From: a bacterium
Lineage (GTDB): Bacteria; Auribacterota; UBA3054
Reading direction: 5' to 3'
NCBI GenBank assembly: GCA_017557885.1
Contig: JAFYXV010000008.1
Coordinates: 1 to 64,000 of the forward strand
Length of the DNA stretch: 64,000 nt
Part shown: positions 1 to 8,203 of the stretch, one piece after another
Layout of the letters: each line of letters begins with the position of its first letter
Position numbering within the stretch: position 1 is the first letter of the stretch
Translations under genes and position numbers: made by a program
The notes under the pieces: model-generated
Database searches by the model: none
What the model was told of the DNA's origin: nothing
What the model saw: the letters and a program-made list of their open reading frames with translations, nothing else

Positions 1-38
1 GAAGGACCGCGCGTTTTTCTTTCGCCGGAAACTAAAAA

Positions 39-776
39 CTATTTGAGGGCTTCCTCCGCCCTTTTTTCGATCTCCGTCATAAGGAAATTCTTCGAGGGAG
101 CTATGGCCTCCGAACTGGAGGAGGTGAAGGTCAGGCGGCAGCGCCATTTCCCGCTCTCTTCGTCCAGTTCCGGATAAGAGCCGATCTTAACGTCGGGATA
201 GCGCCTGAGAGCCTCCTCCATTAGATCCGCGAAAAGCGTCTCACCTATGGGGGAAGCCACCTCCTCAGTCACTATCCGGCCCTGGGGAAGCCTTTCCTCG
301 ATCGACAGGAACATCTGCTGCATAAGCTTCGGAACGCCCGGGAAAACGTAAATGTTTTCGATGATGAAGCCCGGGGCGCCGGAAAGCTCGTTTTCGATCA
401 GCTCGCACCCTTCCGGCAGGTCAGCCATGCGCAGCCTCAGGTCGTTTATCCTTTCCCGGTAATAGGCGCAGAGCATCGCTTCCGCCTCCCTGTTCCTCTC
501 CATTCCGCGGCCAAAGGCCAGCGCCATGGCGTCGCGGGTAAGGTCGTCGCTGGTGGCGCCTATCCCGCCGCAGGAAAAGACGACGTCGTATTTTTCGCAA
601 TATTCCCTGACGGTCCCGACGATCACGTCCATCTCGTCCGGCACCGTTATGATCCTTTTCAAGGCTATGCCGCGCTGGTGCAGCCTGGCTGCAATGAAGT
701 TGGCGTTTATGTCGCGGGTGCGGCCGGAAAGTATCTCGTCCCCTATTATGATGACCGCGGCGGTTGGATCAGGCAT
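39..776 (-). CDS. CinA N-terminal-type (MoaB/MoCF-like) molybdopterin-binding domain protein
   Basis: A stand-alone MoCF-fold protein of 245 aa. It opens with the family hallmark GDEILSGRTRDINANFIA near residue 12 and has the second hallmark CGGIGATSDDLTRDA near residue 69, followed by PGFIIENIYVFPGVPKLMQ, typical of COG1058. In many bacteria this domain is fused to a C-terminal nicotinamide-nucleotide amidohydrolase to make CinA, and related stand-alone proteins act as ADP-ribose or NMN pyrophosphatases. Here the C-terminal part is absent and is encoded separately at 56639-57124. The start overlaps the stop of the upstream lipoprotein gene by 8 bases, so translation is probably coupled. The family is sure; the substrate is not. 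Confidence 0.9.
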   Translation of the reverse strand: MPDPTAAVIIIGDEILSGRTRDINANFIAARLHQRGIALKRIITVPDEMDVIVGTVREYCEKYDVVFSCGGIGATSDDLTRDAMALAFGRGMERNREAEAMLCAYYRERINDLRLRMADLPEGCELIENELSGAPGFIIENIYVFPGVPKLMQQMFLSIEERLPQGRIVTEEVASPIGETLFADLMEEALRRYPDVKIGSYPELDEESGKWRCRLTFTSSSSEAIAPSKNFLMTEIEKRAEEALK

Positions 777-2760
777 TTTCTTTTCCTCCCAAAGTTATGG
801 TTCCGTCCTTGTTCTCCCTGGCGTAAATATCCGTTATCAGCCAGCCGTTCTCAAAGCGGGAGCGGTTCGCGTCGCTGATTTTCCAATAGCGTTTTATGAC
901 TGCCGCCCCCCGCAGGGCCAGAAGCCCCCTGCGGCCTTTTTCAAGGGCTTTCCCGTCTTCGCCGGTTACTTTCACCTGGATCCCGCCCAAGGGGGCTCCG
1001 GAGGCTCCGTAGGCTCTCCTCAAGGGGGTGGACAGGAGAACGATGCCCGCCGCCTCCTCCAGGGCGAAGCCGGTCATGATCTCGACTCCGTACATCGGAG
1101 CGTAGTAATAATACCGCTTGTCGTAGATCTCGTTCAAAATGTAAGCCCGGCGCAGCCGGAAGCCCAGCCTTTCCTTAAGGGAGCGCAGAAGGAAAACGTG
1201 AGGCAAAAGCAAAGTCTTCATCAGAGTCGCGGCCTTCCGGCGGGACGGGTAGTCCTTTTCCCTGAAGAGAAGTTTCCTGAAGCGGGAGGTGAGCCCCAGG
1301 GCGGTCCTGTCGTCCGTCAGCAAAACCGTCACGAAAGCCTTTTCCAACGCGGAGAAATACTCCTCCAGGCTCTCCTCTTCCGTATTGACCACGCAGGATG
1401 CGGTGGCCAGCGGCAGAAAGACCGAGAAGGAAAGCGATTCTATGGAAACGGGACCGTAGGTGGTCAGAAGGACGTCCTGGGCGTTGAGATCCATTGTTTG
1501 CGCGGCGGAGAAGACCTGGGAGAGTATCTCCCCGTGGCTCAGCATCACTTCGTTGGCGCCGTTGGCCAGAAGCAGGGCGGGATCTTCCCTGGTTAGTCCC
1601 TTCAAAGGCGGCGAAGTGGGCTGCGTCAAAAGGCACTCCGGCAGAATGTTCTTGCCCAGGTCGCCCCGGAGCCAGAGGACGCATTTCAGCGGCAGGCTCA
1701 GCAGAAGCATCTCCGAGCCCAGCGTCTGGTAGGATTCCGAAAGGATCAGGAAGGAAACGTTGTGCTTTTTTATAAGCTCCGCCAGCTCCTCCGGGCTTTT
1801 TCCGGCGTCCAGGGGCAGCGCCACCCCGCCGGCCCCCAGGACGCCCATCACGGCAATGTGCCGCCAGCGCCCGTTGGCCACCAAAAGGGCCACTCTGTCC
1901 CTTTGGTGAAGATTTTGGGAGATCAAAAAGTGCGAGAGCCGGTTGGCGTTGGCATGAAGCGTGTGGAAACTAAGTTCGCTGGAGCCTCTCTGGCCGATGT
2001 CCCTCACCGCGGGCAGAGTGGAGAAGAATGAAGCGGAGCGGCTCAGAAGATCCGGCAGGCTGTGGATGTCGCCTGGAACGGGAGCGGGGTCCCTGGGACG
2101 CCGTCTTCTCATGTTGCGGGAATGCCAGGCGAAAAGGAAGAAGAGGAAAAAGCAAAGCGCCACATAAAGCGTCTCCTTCCAGGGCCAGCGTTCGGGATAA
2201 TCGCACTGGGCGTAAAGCAAAACGTTTTTCCCCTCCGCCAGTTCGCTGAGCTTTTTTGTTTCCCTGAGCTTCCGGCCGCTGAAGGGTGCGTTGGCCTTCT
2301 TGATGCCGCCGGGGAAAGTGTGGCTTATGACCACGGTGCCGTCGCAGGGAAGCGCGGCGGCGAAGCTGCCGAGGTCCATGCGGTGACAGACCGTCAGGCC
2401 GCTTTTTTCATTTTTGAACGTAATGGTGCGCTGTTTGAAAAAAGGCAGGTCAGACAGGTCTTCCAGCTTGCCCCGGAGCCTGATGTCCAGGGCCAGATGG
2501 GCGTTGCTGACTATTTGGGAGCAGCGCAGGACCTCCAGTTTGGAGAAGCACGCCGCGTTGGTCTTCCAGAAAGGCTCCAGAAGGAACTTTTCCTTCTCCA
2601 GAGTCAGCCCGGGCTCCTTCGCCAGAAATTCAGGGCTGAGAGCGCAGACGATATGAACGGTGGCGGAGCCGTCTCTTCCATAGACCCAGCTTTCGCGGTA
2701 ATCGAAACAGGCGGTGAGCATTAATGCCGCGAAAAGGGCTGTAAGGAACGGCTTTTTCAT
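769..2760 (-). CDS. Lipoprotein fused through a TM helix to a degenerate acyl-CoA-synthetase-like (AMP-binding) domain
   Basis: The 663-aa protein begins with a lipoprotein signal (lipobox LTAC, Cys18). A small beta-rich domain (about 20-190) with an SHTFPGG stretch recalls LppM-type lipoproteins by eye. One TM helix (about 197-212) is followed by the basic stretch RNMRRRRPR, so the rest should be cytoplasmic. Residues 232-663 follow the ANL adenylate-forming order: a variant A5 region near 564 (GFALEEA), then GAPLGGIQVKV and GWLITDIYA. The phosphate-binding SGTTGxPKG loop is missing (LLLANGANEVMLSHG at 397-409), and the protein stops just after the GRK-like region, so the C-terminal lid domain is absent. 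It is therefore probably not a working ligase. It sits 6 bases after surE. The function is unknown. Confidence 0.75.
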   Translation of the reverse strand: MKKPFLTALFAALMLTACFDYRESWVYGRDGSATVHIVCALSPEFLAKEPGLTLEKEKFLLEPFWKTNAACFSKLEVLRCSQIVSNAHLALDIRLRGKLEDLSDLPFFKQRTITFKNEKSGLTVCHRMDLGSFAAALPCDGTVVISHTFPGGIKKANAPFSGRKLRETKKLSELAEGKNVLLYAQCDYPERWPWKETLYVALCFFLFFLFAWHSRNMRRRRPRDPAPVPGDIHSLPDLLSRSASFFSTLPAVRDIGQRGSSELSFHTLHANANRLSHFLISQNLHQRDRVALLVANGRWRHIAVMGVLGAGGVALPLDAGKSPEELAELIKKHNVSFLILSESYQTLGSEMLLLSLPLKCVLWLRGDLGKNILPECLLTQPTSPPLKGLTREDPALLLANGANEVMLSHGEILSQVFSAAQTMDLNAQDVLLTTYGPVSIESLSFSVFLPLATASCVVNTEEESLEEYFSALEKAFVTVLLTDDRTALGLTSRFRKLLFREKDYPSRRKAATLMKTLLLPHVFLLRSLKERLGFRLRRAYILNEIYDKRYYYYAPMYGVEIMTGFALEEAAGIVLLSTPLRRAYGASGAPLGGIQVKVTGEDGKALEKGRRGLLALRGAAVIKRYWKISDANRSRFENGWLITDIYARENKDGTITLGGKENA

Positions 2761-2766
2761 AAAAGG

Positions 2767-3537
2767 CTATTCTTCAAAAAGGCCCCGGAGCCACTCCTTC
2801 GCTTCCTCCTCTTTGAGAGGGCTTGCAAAGTTGCCCATGATGGGGGTTACGGAAATGAAATTTTGTTTCAGGGAAAGATAATCCGAAGCGGGATCTTCAT
2901 CGTCCGGCAGAAGGACTCCGCTGATCCAGAAATAATCGTTGCCGGAGGGATCGACGCGGTGGATGTAGCGTTCGTGGAATTTCGTCTTGCCAAGCTTCGT
3001 CAGACGGTATCCCTTGACTTCCTCCCAGGGCACGCCTGGAATGTTCACGTTCAGGAAGAGTCCCTCGGGAGCCTTGGAAAAATCAAGCTTCTCAATGATC
3101 TCCCTGGCCGCCCGGGCTCCGGTGTCGAAACGGAATTCCCCGTCCTCTGAGGCGTCCAGGGAAAGGGCCAGGGCCGGAACGCCCAGCATGCAGGCTTCGC
3201 TGGCGGCCGCCACGGTCCCGGAGTAAACGATGTCCGTGCTGAGGTTGGTGCCGGCGTTGAGACCAACCAGAGCGACGTCGGGCATGTCGCAGAAGGACAG
3301 CAGAGCCACCTTCATGCAGTCCGCGGGCGTGCCGGAAGCCGCGTAGGCTTTCACGCCTCCCGGCATTTCCTGTTTTTTAAGAATAATAGGCTCCCTTAGG
3401 GTGATGGCGTGGCTTATGGCGCTGCGCTCCCTTTCCGGAGCCAGGACGGTCACCTCCGCGAAAGGCACTAGTTCCGCGGCCAAGGCCGCAAGGCCCGGGG
3501 CCTTGATGCCGTCGTCGTTGGTAATGATTATTCTCAT
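2767..3537 (-). CDS. surE: 5'/3'-nucleotidase SurE
   Basis: A SurE-family metal-dependent nucleoside monophosphatase of 256 aa, the usual length. The N-terminus RIIITNDDGIKAPGL carries the paired Asp residues (8 and 9) that bind metal. ERSAISHAITL and ASGTPADCMKVALL are conserved active-site loops, and GLNAGTNLSTDIVYSGTVAAA is the family signature. It dephosphorylates nucleotides and may also act on polyphosphate, in the cytoplasm. It lies between yraN and the lipoprotein-adenylation chimera in the long minus-strand run, with 48 bases upstream. The call is firm; the physiological substrate in this host cannot be read from the sequence. Confidence 0.96.
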   Translation of the reverse strand: MRIIITNDDGIKAPGLAALAAELVPFAEVTVLAPERERSAISHAITLREPIILKKQEMPGGVKAYAASGTPADCMKVALLSFCDMPDVALVGLNAGTNLSTDIVYSGTVAAASEACMLGVPALALSLDASEDGEFRFDTGARAAREIIEKLDFSKAPEGLFLNVNIPGVPWEEVKGYRLTKLGKTKFHERYIHRVDPSGNDYFWISGVLLPDDEDPASDYLSLKQNFISVTPIMGNFASPLKEEEAKEWLRGLFEE

Positions 3538-3585
3538 GGTTTCATTATAGCAAATCCAAAACTCAGGAAACGCTTCGGCGGATTT

Positions 3586-3990
3586 TTAAAAACGCCGCCG
3601 GGAGCCGCCCCAGGGAGTCCGGAACCGCCGGAGGTGAATGGTCGCCCGCTGTTTTTCATCTAGCATGACCAGGGAGAAAACGTATCCGATCCTGCGTCCT
3701 CTCAGGCCTCTTTCCCTCAGGAAAGCCAGCGACGCCGCCCTGATCCTTTTCTGCTGCGGAAAACCGAGGGAGCGGAGCGGATAAAAATTCCCGGCGCTCC
3801 TGGTCTTGACCTCCACGAAAAGCACCACGGCGCCCTTGGCGGCCACCAGGTCTATCTCATTCCTCGAAAAGCGATAATTGCGGGCTATTATCCGATAGCC
3901 CCTCTTTTCCAGTTCCGCGGCCGTCAGGTCCTCCCCCAGCCGTCCTCTTTTCTGCGCCTCGTTCCCGCTTGGGATCAAGGCCCTCAACAT
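3586..3990 (-). CDS. YraN family (UPF0102) endonuclease-like protein
   Basis: This protein has the YraN/UPF0102 core: GRLGEDLTAAELEKRGYRIIARNYR, then RNEIDLVAA and VVLFVEVKTRS, an arrangement related to Holliday-junction resolvases and PD-(D/E)XK nucleases. I chose the ATG at 3990 (134 aa), just before the conserved core. The open frame extends to 4104, but the extra 38 residues look like an out-of-frame reading of rnhB. With this start the gene still overlaps the 3' end of rnhB by 134 bases. No clear ribosome binding site precedes 3990, so the exact start is uncertain. Next to rnhB is a common place for this family. The biochemical role is unproven. Confidence 0.85.
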   Translation of the reverse strand: MLRALIPSGNEAQKRGRLGEDLTAAELEKRGYRIIARNYRFSRNEIDLVAAKGAVVLFVEVKTRSAGNFYPLRSLGFPQQKRIRAASLAFLRERGLRGRRIGYVFSLVMLDEKQRATIHLRRFRTPWGGSRRRF

Positions 3991-4636
3991 AGAACGTGCG
4001 GCGGTGAACACTCGAACGGCCGTGCCGGCGCAAAGCCTGAAGATGGAAGGCAGTCCCATATCCCTTGTGTTTTGCGAAACCATATTCCGGAAACTCTTTG
4101 TCAAGTTCCAGCATGATATGGTCCCTGGTTACCTTCGCGGCGATAGAAGCCGCCGCGATGCATAAGCAAAGACTGTCCCCCTTGATTATTTTTTCCTGCG
4201 GAATGTCCAGGTCCGGTATCGCCGTCCCGTCCACCAGGACGAAGCCGGGCTTCTCAGGCAAACCGTCCACGGCGCTCTTCATGGCCCTGTGGGTGGCTTT
4301 CAAAATATTGGTCTCGTCGATCTCCTCCGCCTCCGCCTTCGCGACGGAAACGGAAAGAGGGCTCTCCGGGCTCATCAGATGAACGAAGACCTCCTCCCTC
4401 TGGCGCTCCGTCAATTGCTTGGAATCGTAGATCGCCATAAGCCAGGGAAGGTCCTCCTCCCGGAAAGGCGCGGCGCTTCGCATTGCGGCGGCGCAGACCA
4501 CCGGGCCGGCCAGCGGCCCCCGTCCAGCCTCGTCCACGCCGGCCACCATAGGATATTTTTTCAAAAGTTCGTTTTCCCGGAGAAGCAGTTTTTGAAAGCG
4601 CTCCGCGTGTTTTTCATCACTGGCGGTTTTCTTCAT
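3857..4636 (-). CDS. rnhB: Ribonuclease HII
   Basis: RNase HII degrades RNA in RNA-DNA hybrids and nicks at misincorporated ribonucleotides. The catalytic signature GVDEAGRGPLAGP (about residues 34-46) supplies the first Asp-Glu pair. YDSKQLTERQRE, VDGTAIPDLD and IAAASIAAKVTRD follow in the family order. At 259 aa it is longer than usual because of about 45 charged residues after the core, ending in QLSLFEE. That tail is encoded in the overlap with yraN and reads conserved yraN codons in another frame, so it may be neutral. The 5' end overlaps the HEAT-repeat gene by 20 bases, which suggests translational coupling. Confidence 0.95.
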   Translation of the reverse strand: MKKTASDEKHAERFQKLLLRENELLKKYPMVAGVDEAGRGPLAGPVVCAAAMRSAAPFREEDLPWLMAIYDSKQLTERQREEVFVHLMSPESPLSVSVAKAEAEEIDETNILKATHRAMKSAVDGLPEKPGFVLVDGTAIPDLDIPQEKIIKGDSLCLCIAAASIAAKVTRDHIMLELDKEFPEYGFAKHKGYGTAFHLQALRRHGRSSVHRRTFYVEGLDPKRERGAEKRTAGGGPDGRGTGKEGLSDNSPQLSLFEE

Positions 4637-5549
4637 ACCACTTCACCCACTGCTCATAGGTGGTGAGTTCCTGGCCCGTCTGGGTCTGAAGTATGGAGAC
4701 CGCCATCTGCCTGACTTCGTTGAATTCGCTCAGAAGCCCCTGTTCGATGATAGGCTGCAGCGCGTTGTGGCTTCCGCCGCCGTGCAGCTGCTCCAGAAGC
4801 GAAAGGGCTGTCTCCTGGGTGTCGGCGTCGCCGTTTTTCAGGGCATAGTCCAAAGAAGGCATCATGCAGTCGTCAACCAGCATGGTGAGCATATCCAGGG
4901 CGTTTTCCCTCACGCTTTCCTCCGGATCGTTCAGGGCCTGCATGATGATCTCGTTGAGCCCGGGCTCCGGAGTCAGCGTGGCGACGCACTCCAGGGCTTC
5001 CTCCCTGAGGTCGGGATCAGAGTCTTTCAGGGCCTTCTCCACGCCCTCCGTGATGGCCGGATCGTCGATGGCCTTCATGGCCTCCACCGCCAGGGTCCTT
5101 ATGTCGGGATCCTTGTCATCCAGGGCCGCCAGGATGGCGGGCATCACCATTTTGTCCCCTATCACGGCGATGTCGTACATCAGTTTCATTTTCTTTTCCT
5201 TGTCAGCGCCGGAACGGAAAGCCGCCAGGGTGTCCTCCACCAAGCCCTTGGTGTCGAAACCCGGTATGGGGTCGCCCTCCGGCACGAACATGACCGCCCG
5301 CTCGTGCTTTAATTCCCGCATGGAGATGGTCTCCTCCGCCGCCGCGTTGGTCTGGGAAGTCTCCTGGACCAGGTTGACCTGCGGACGCTTCCTGGTCCTG
5401 GGTTTCCTTTCCGTCACTTCCCGCCTCGCCGGCCGCGGCTCATAAGGTATCGGCTTCTCCCTGTTCTTTAAGCCGAGCGCCACCGCCCAAACAACGATGG
5501 CTACGACCACCAATGTTCCGAATATCTTTATTCCGTCGCGAAAACTCAT
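4617..5549 (-). CDS. HEAT-repeat protein with N-terminal membrane anchor
   Basis: A 310-aa protein with one N-terminal TM helix (about residues 9-26), a basic Pro/Arg-rich linker (about 30-58), then helical HEAT repeats from about 85. The repeats show the pattern LDDKDPDIRTLAVEAM, LKDSDPDLREEALECV, LNDPEESVRENALDML. The repeat solenoid is probably periplasmic and would bind another protein; no enzyme motif is visible. Its closing segment (GLLS..EVR...., TYEQWVKWYEENR) closely matches the end of the lipoprotein at 45419-46360, so the two are paralogues with different anchors. It lies 11 bases after the acyltransferase gene and overlaps rnhB. The partner is unknown. Confidence 0.8.
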   Translation of the reverse strand: MSFRDGIKIFGTLVVVAIVVWAVALGLKNREKPIPYEPRPARREVTERKPRTRKRPQVNLVQETSQTNAAAEETISMRELKHERAVMFVPEGDPIPGFDTKGLVEDTLAAFRSGADKEKKMKLMYDIAVIGDKMVMPAILAALDDKDPDIRTLAVEAMKAIDDPAITEGVEKALKDSDPDLREEALECVATLTPEPGLNEIIMQALNDPEESVRENALDMLTMLVDDCMMPSLDYALKNGDADTQETALSLLEQLHGGGSHNALQPIIEQGLLSEFNEVRQMAVSILQTQTGQELTTYEQWVKWYEENRQ

Positions 5550-5560
5550 TTTGTTCTCCT

Positions 5561-6274
5561 TTAATTTCTTTCCGGCCCCTTGCCGTCTGGCTTGATGCCG
5601 GCCAGCCGGTCGCCCTGAAGGGTGATCTCGTCCATGGCCGCCTGAAGCTTCTCGCAGTAAGGCGTCAGGTCCTCCGCGTCAGTGGGCACCACGAAGGGCG
5701 TCCCGAAGACCACGTGGATGGTGGCGAAGGGAAAAATAATCATGCAGCGGTCCCAGGAATTGGCGCGGAAGGAAAACTTCGCGGAAAGCCCGAGAGGCAG
5801 GATCGGTATCCCGGTCCGCTGAGAAATGAGGACCATGCCGGGCTCGATCCTCTGCCTGGGCCCGCGGGAACCGTCCAGGGCCATGGCGGTGTCCCTGCCG
5901 GAGCGGGTTATCTTAAGAAGGTTTTTCAAAGCCCCCACGCCGCCTTTGTGGGCGGAGCCGCGGACGCACTCCACGTTGAGAAGGTTGAAATAGCTGGCCA
6001 GGATGTCCCCGTCCTTGCTCTGGGAGACCATCATGGAAAGTTTGTCGTAGCCGAAGCGGAAGCGGTAGATGGCGGGCAGAAGCATTCCCCTGCCGTGCCA
6101 GGAGCCGAAAATTATGTTCTCCCCTTTGTTCTCCCTCTCCAGATAAAGCTTGTAGTTTTCCTCGTTGTGGTATTTGATGCGGCAGGTCTTCATGTTCAGA
6201 AGCGTCAGATAGTAGGCCAATCTGGGGATGACCTTGAAACGCATGAAGGGTTTTTTGAAGAAATTATCTGCCAT
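5561..6274 (-). CDS. DUF374 / lysophospholipid acyltransferase-like protein
   Basis: A 237-aa protein of the DUF374 branch of the LPLAT acyltransferases. Visible landmarks are GSWHGRGMLLPA with the His-containing loop, SQSKDGDILASYFNLL, GSAHKGGVGAL, ALDGSRGPRQRIEPG and the closing GIPILPLGL. The DGSRGPR stretch matches the family DGPRGPR except for one Pro to Ser change. The family is thought to transfer acyl chains in lipid A or phospholipid synthesis at the inner membrane. The acyl donor and acceptor cannot be told here. The gene lies between tatD and the HEAT-repeat gene, 26 bases from the former, and has no obvious signal peptide. Confidence 0.88.
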   Translation of the reverse strand: MADNFFKKPFMRFKVIPRLAYYLTLLNMKTCRIKYHNEENYKLYLERENKGENIIFGSWHGRGMLLPAIYRFRFGYDKLSMMVSQSKDGDILASYFNLLNVECVRGSAHKGGVGALKNLLKITRSGRDTAMALDGSRGPRQRIEPGMVLISQRTGIPILPLGLSAKFSFRANSWDRCMIIFPFATIHVVFGTPFVVPTDAEDLTPYCEKLQAAMDEITLQGDRLAGIKPDGKGPERN

Positions 6275-6300
6275 AAAGGGAAAACTGTCAGTTCTAGAAA

Positions 6301-7056
6301 TTATAACATAAAGAGCCTTTTCGTATTCTCCGTCACGGCATAGTCCAGCTCCTCGTAAGAGAGGTTGCGGAGCCTGGCGTGGGCCTTGGCGATCTCCACG
6401 ACGAAACTCGGCTCGTTGCGCCGCCCTCTGTAGGGTTCCGGAGCCATATAGGGGCAGTCCGTCTCGACCAGAAGCCTCTCCAGCGGCACGACCTGGGAGG
6501 CGCTTCTCTGAAGCTGGCCGTTCTTGAAGGTGATGGGGCCGCAGAAAGAAACGTGGAAACCCATTTCCAAAAAGCGCTCCGCCGCGGCCGCGTCATATGA
6601 AAAGCAGTGGATCTGGCCGCGGAGGCCGGGAAAATCTTTCAGTATGGCCAGGGTGTCCTCCATGGCGTCCCGGGAGTGGACAACTATGGGAAGATCGAAT
6701 TCCTTCGCCAGGGAAAGCTGGGCGGCGAATACTTCGAACTGAAGTTCCTTGGGATAGACGTTGTTGTGGTAGTCGAGGCCGATCTCGCCCACGGCGACGG
6801 CTTTTTTTCCGCTCAGCTGGGCTTTCAGGATCCCCTCCTCTTCCTTCGAATAATCTCCGGCGTTCAGGGGATGGAAGCCTATGACCGCCGCCAGACGTTC
6901 GTTTTTCTCCGCCATGGCAAGCGTCTCAATGTTGCGCTCCTTCTCGCCGCCTATGACGATGATCTTTTCCAGTCCGGCCGCCCAGGCGCGCTCCAGCATT
7001 TCCTCCCGGTCCTCATCATAAACGTCGAACTGAATGTGAGCATGGCTGTCTATCAT
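6301..7056 (-). CDS. tatD: TatD family metal-dependent hydrolase/deoxyribonuclease
   Basis: A TIM-barrel metal hydrolase of 251 aa with the TatD metal ligands in order: DSHAHIQF at the N-terminus, AVGEIGLDYHN, PIVVHSRDA, GQIHCFSYD and VETDCPYMAPEPYRG. Members are 3'-5' DNA or RNA exonucleases linked to repair and DNA turnover. The stop is followed by the acyltransferase gene after a short gap, and its start abuts the stop of the M24 peptidase gene, so they are read together. Length and motifs are complete. Whether the main substrate is DNA or something else is not visible. Confidence 0.94.
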   Translation of the reverse strand: MIDSHAHIQFDVYDEDREEMLERAWAAGLEKIIVIGGEKERNIETLAMAEKNERLAAVIGFHPLNAGDYSKEEEGILKAQLSGKKAVAVGEIGLDYHNNVYPKELQFEVFAAQLSLAKEFDLPIVVHSRDAMEDTLAILKDFPGLRGQIHCFSYDAAAAERFLEMGFHVSFCGPITFKNGQLQRSASQVVPLERLLVETDCPYMAPEPYRGRRNEPSFVVEIAKAHARLRNLSYEELDYAVTENTKRLFML

Positions 7057-8181
7057 TTATATTTTCTCCAAGCTCTTTTGCCTTTTGGCGAAAAACACGC
7101 CTCCGTTTTTGGTAATGCGCATGCAATCCTCCAGCCGCATGCCTATTTCCCCGGGGATATAGATTCCCGGCTCGTTTGAGAAGGTCATGTTCTCCTCCAG
7201 GACGATGTTCTGGCCCCGGCAGAGGTAAGGCCATTCGTGGCCGTCCAATCCGATGCCGTGGCCCAGGCGGTGGGTGAAGGTCTCGTAGTCGTTACCGTAG
7301 CCGTGAGCGCCTATGACTTTCCGGGCCGCAATGTCCGGCGCCCCCAGGAAGTTTCCGGCTTTGGCGGCCGACAAGGCCGCGTCCTGAGCCTCCCTCAGGA
7401 TCTCCCAGACTTCCTTCTGCCGGGGATTGGGCTTGCCGAAGACCGCGCTGCGGGTGATGTCGCTTATGTAGCCGTGGAGGTCGCAGCCCGCGTCGCAAAG
7501 CATCAGATCTCCTTTTTTCAGTTTCTGGGGATACTTGGTGCCGTGGGGAAAAGCGGCCGCTTCGCCGAACAGCACGAATCCCATGCCCCGGACGCCCCTT
7601 TCCAGGCAGGCCTCTTTCACCAATTCCGACATTTCCAGATTGGTCATGCCCTCCCGGGCCGAGGCGAAGGCTTCCCTGACCGCCTCGCCGATAATCAGGT
7701 TTGATCCTTCCAGAAGCTCAAACTCCTTCGGACTTTTGATCGCCCGACACCTTCTCATTACGTCGGTGGCGTCAACGGCGCCCTGCGGGCAGCGCATTTT
7801 GAAAGCGCTGAAATACCAAAGCGGCAGCGTGTCCTCAAGCCCCACCGGGCCTTCAAGCCCCGAGAGCCTTTCGGCTATCTTCAGGATGGGGTCCTCGTCC
7901 TCCTGCCAGGGAATGACCTCGGCGTCCGCTCCCCAGGATTCCCGCATCCGGGCTTCCTCGAAGCTTGGGCAGACATGGAAAACAGAACCGTCCGAGGCGA
8001 TCACCGTGGCGTACAGCCGGTCGCTGTAGCCGCCCTTGACCCCGCAGAAATAATACTGGTTCGACACACCTGCCGCCACGAGTCCGGAAAGCCCTTTTTC
8101 TCTTAGCAAAGCGGCCGCTTTCGCGATCCTTCCTTTATACTCCTCTTTCCCAACCGGGGAATAATCTTCTTTTCTTACCAT
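7057..8181 (-). CDS. M24 family Xaa-Pro peptidase (aminopeptidase P/prolidase type)
   Basis: A 374-aa creatinase-like peptidase. An N-terminal creatinase/prolidase domain (about 1-135) precedes the pita-bread catalytic domain. The metal ligands are visible as LCDAGCDLHGYISDITRSAVFG (two Asp), HRLGHGIGLDGHE (His), FSNEPGIYIPGEIGMRLEDC (Glu, Glu). It would cut peptides with proline in the second position in the cytoplasm. The stop abuts the tatD start, and uvrB ends 22 bases upstream. The family is clear, but prolidase and aminopeptidase P cannot be told apart by eye. Confidence 0.92.
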   Translation of the reverse strand: MVRKEDYSPVGKEEYKGRIAKAAALLREKGLSGLVAAGVSNQYYFCGVKGGYSDRLYATVIASDGSVFHVCPSFEEARMRESWGADAEVIPWQEDEDPILKIAERLSGLEGPVGLEDTLPLWYFSAFKMRCPQGAVDATDVMRRCRAIKSPKEFELLEGSNLIIGEAVREAFASAREGMTNLEMSELVKEACLERGVRGMGFVLFGEAAAFPHGTKYPQKLKKGDLMLCDAGCDLHGYISDITRSAVFGKPNPRQKEVWEILREAQDAALSAAKAGNFLGAPDIAARKVIGAHGYGNDYETFTHRLGHGIGLDGHEWPYLCRGQNIVLEENMTFSNEPGIYIPGEIGMRLEDCMRITKNGGVFFAKRQKSLEKI

Positions 8182-8203
8182 GCAACCTTCCTTTTTCCGT
8201 TGT

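Noticed and set aside
1-38. Left edge sequence
   Set aside because: Only 38 bases lie beyond the first stop codon; no feature can be supported.
526-1596. Plus-strand open frame of 356 codons opposite the lipoprotein and CinA-type genes
   Set aside because: It lies antisense to two well-supported genes, has low-complexity Gly/Gln-rich sequence and no family likeness; high GC produces such frames.
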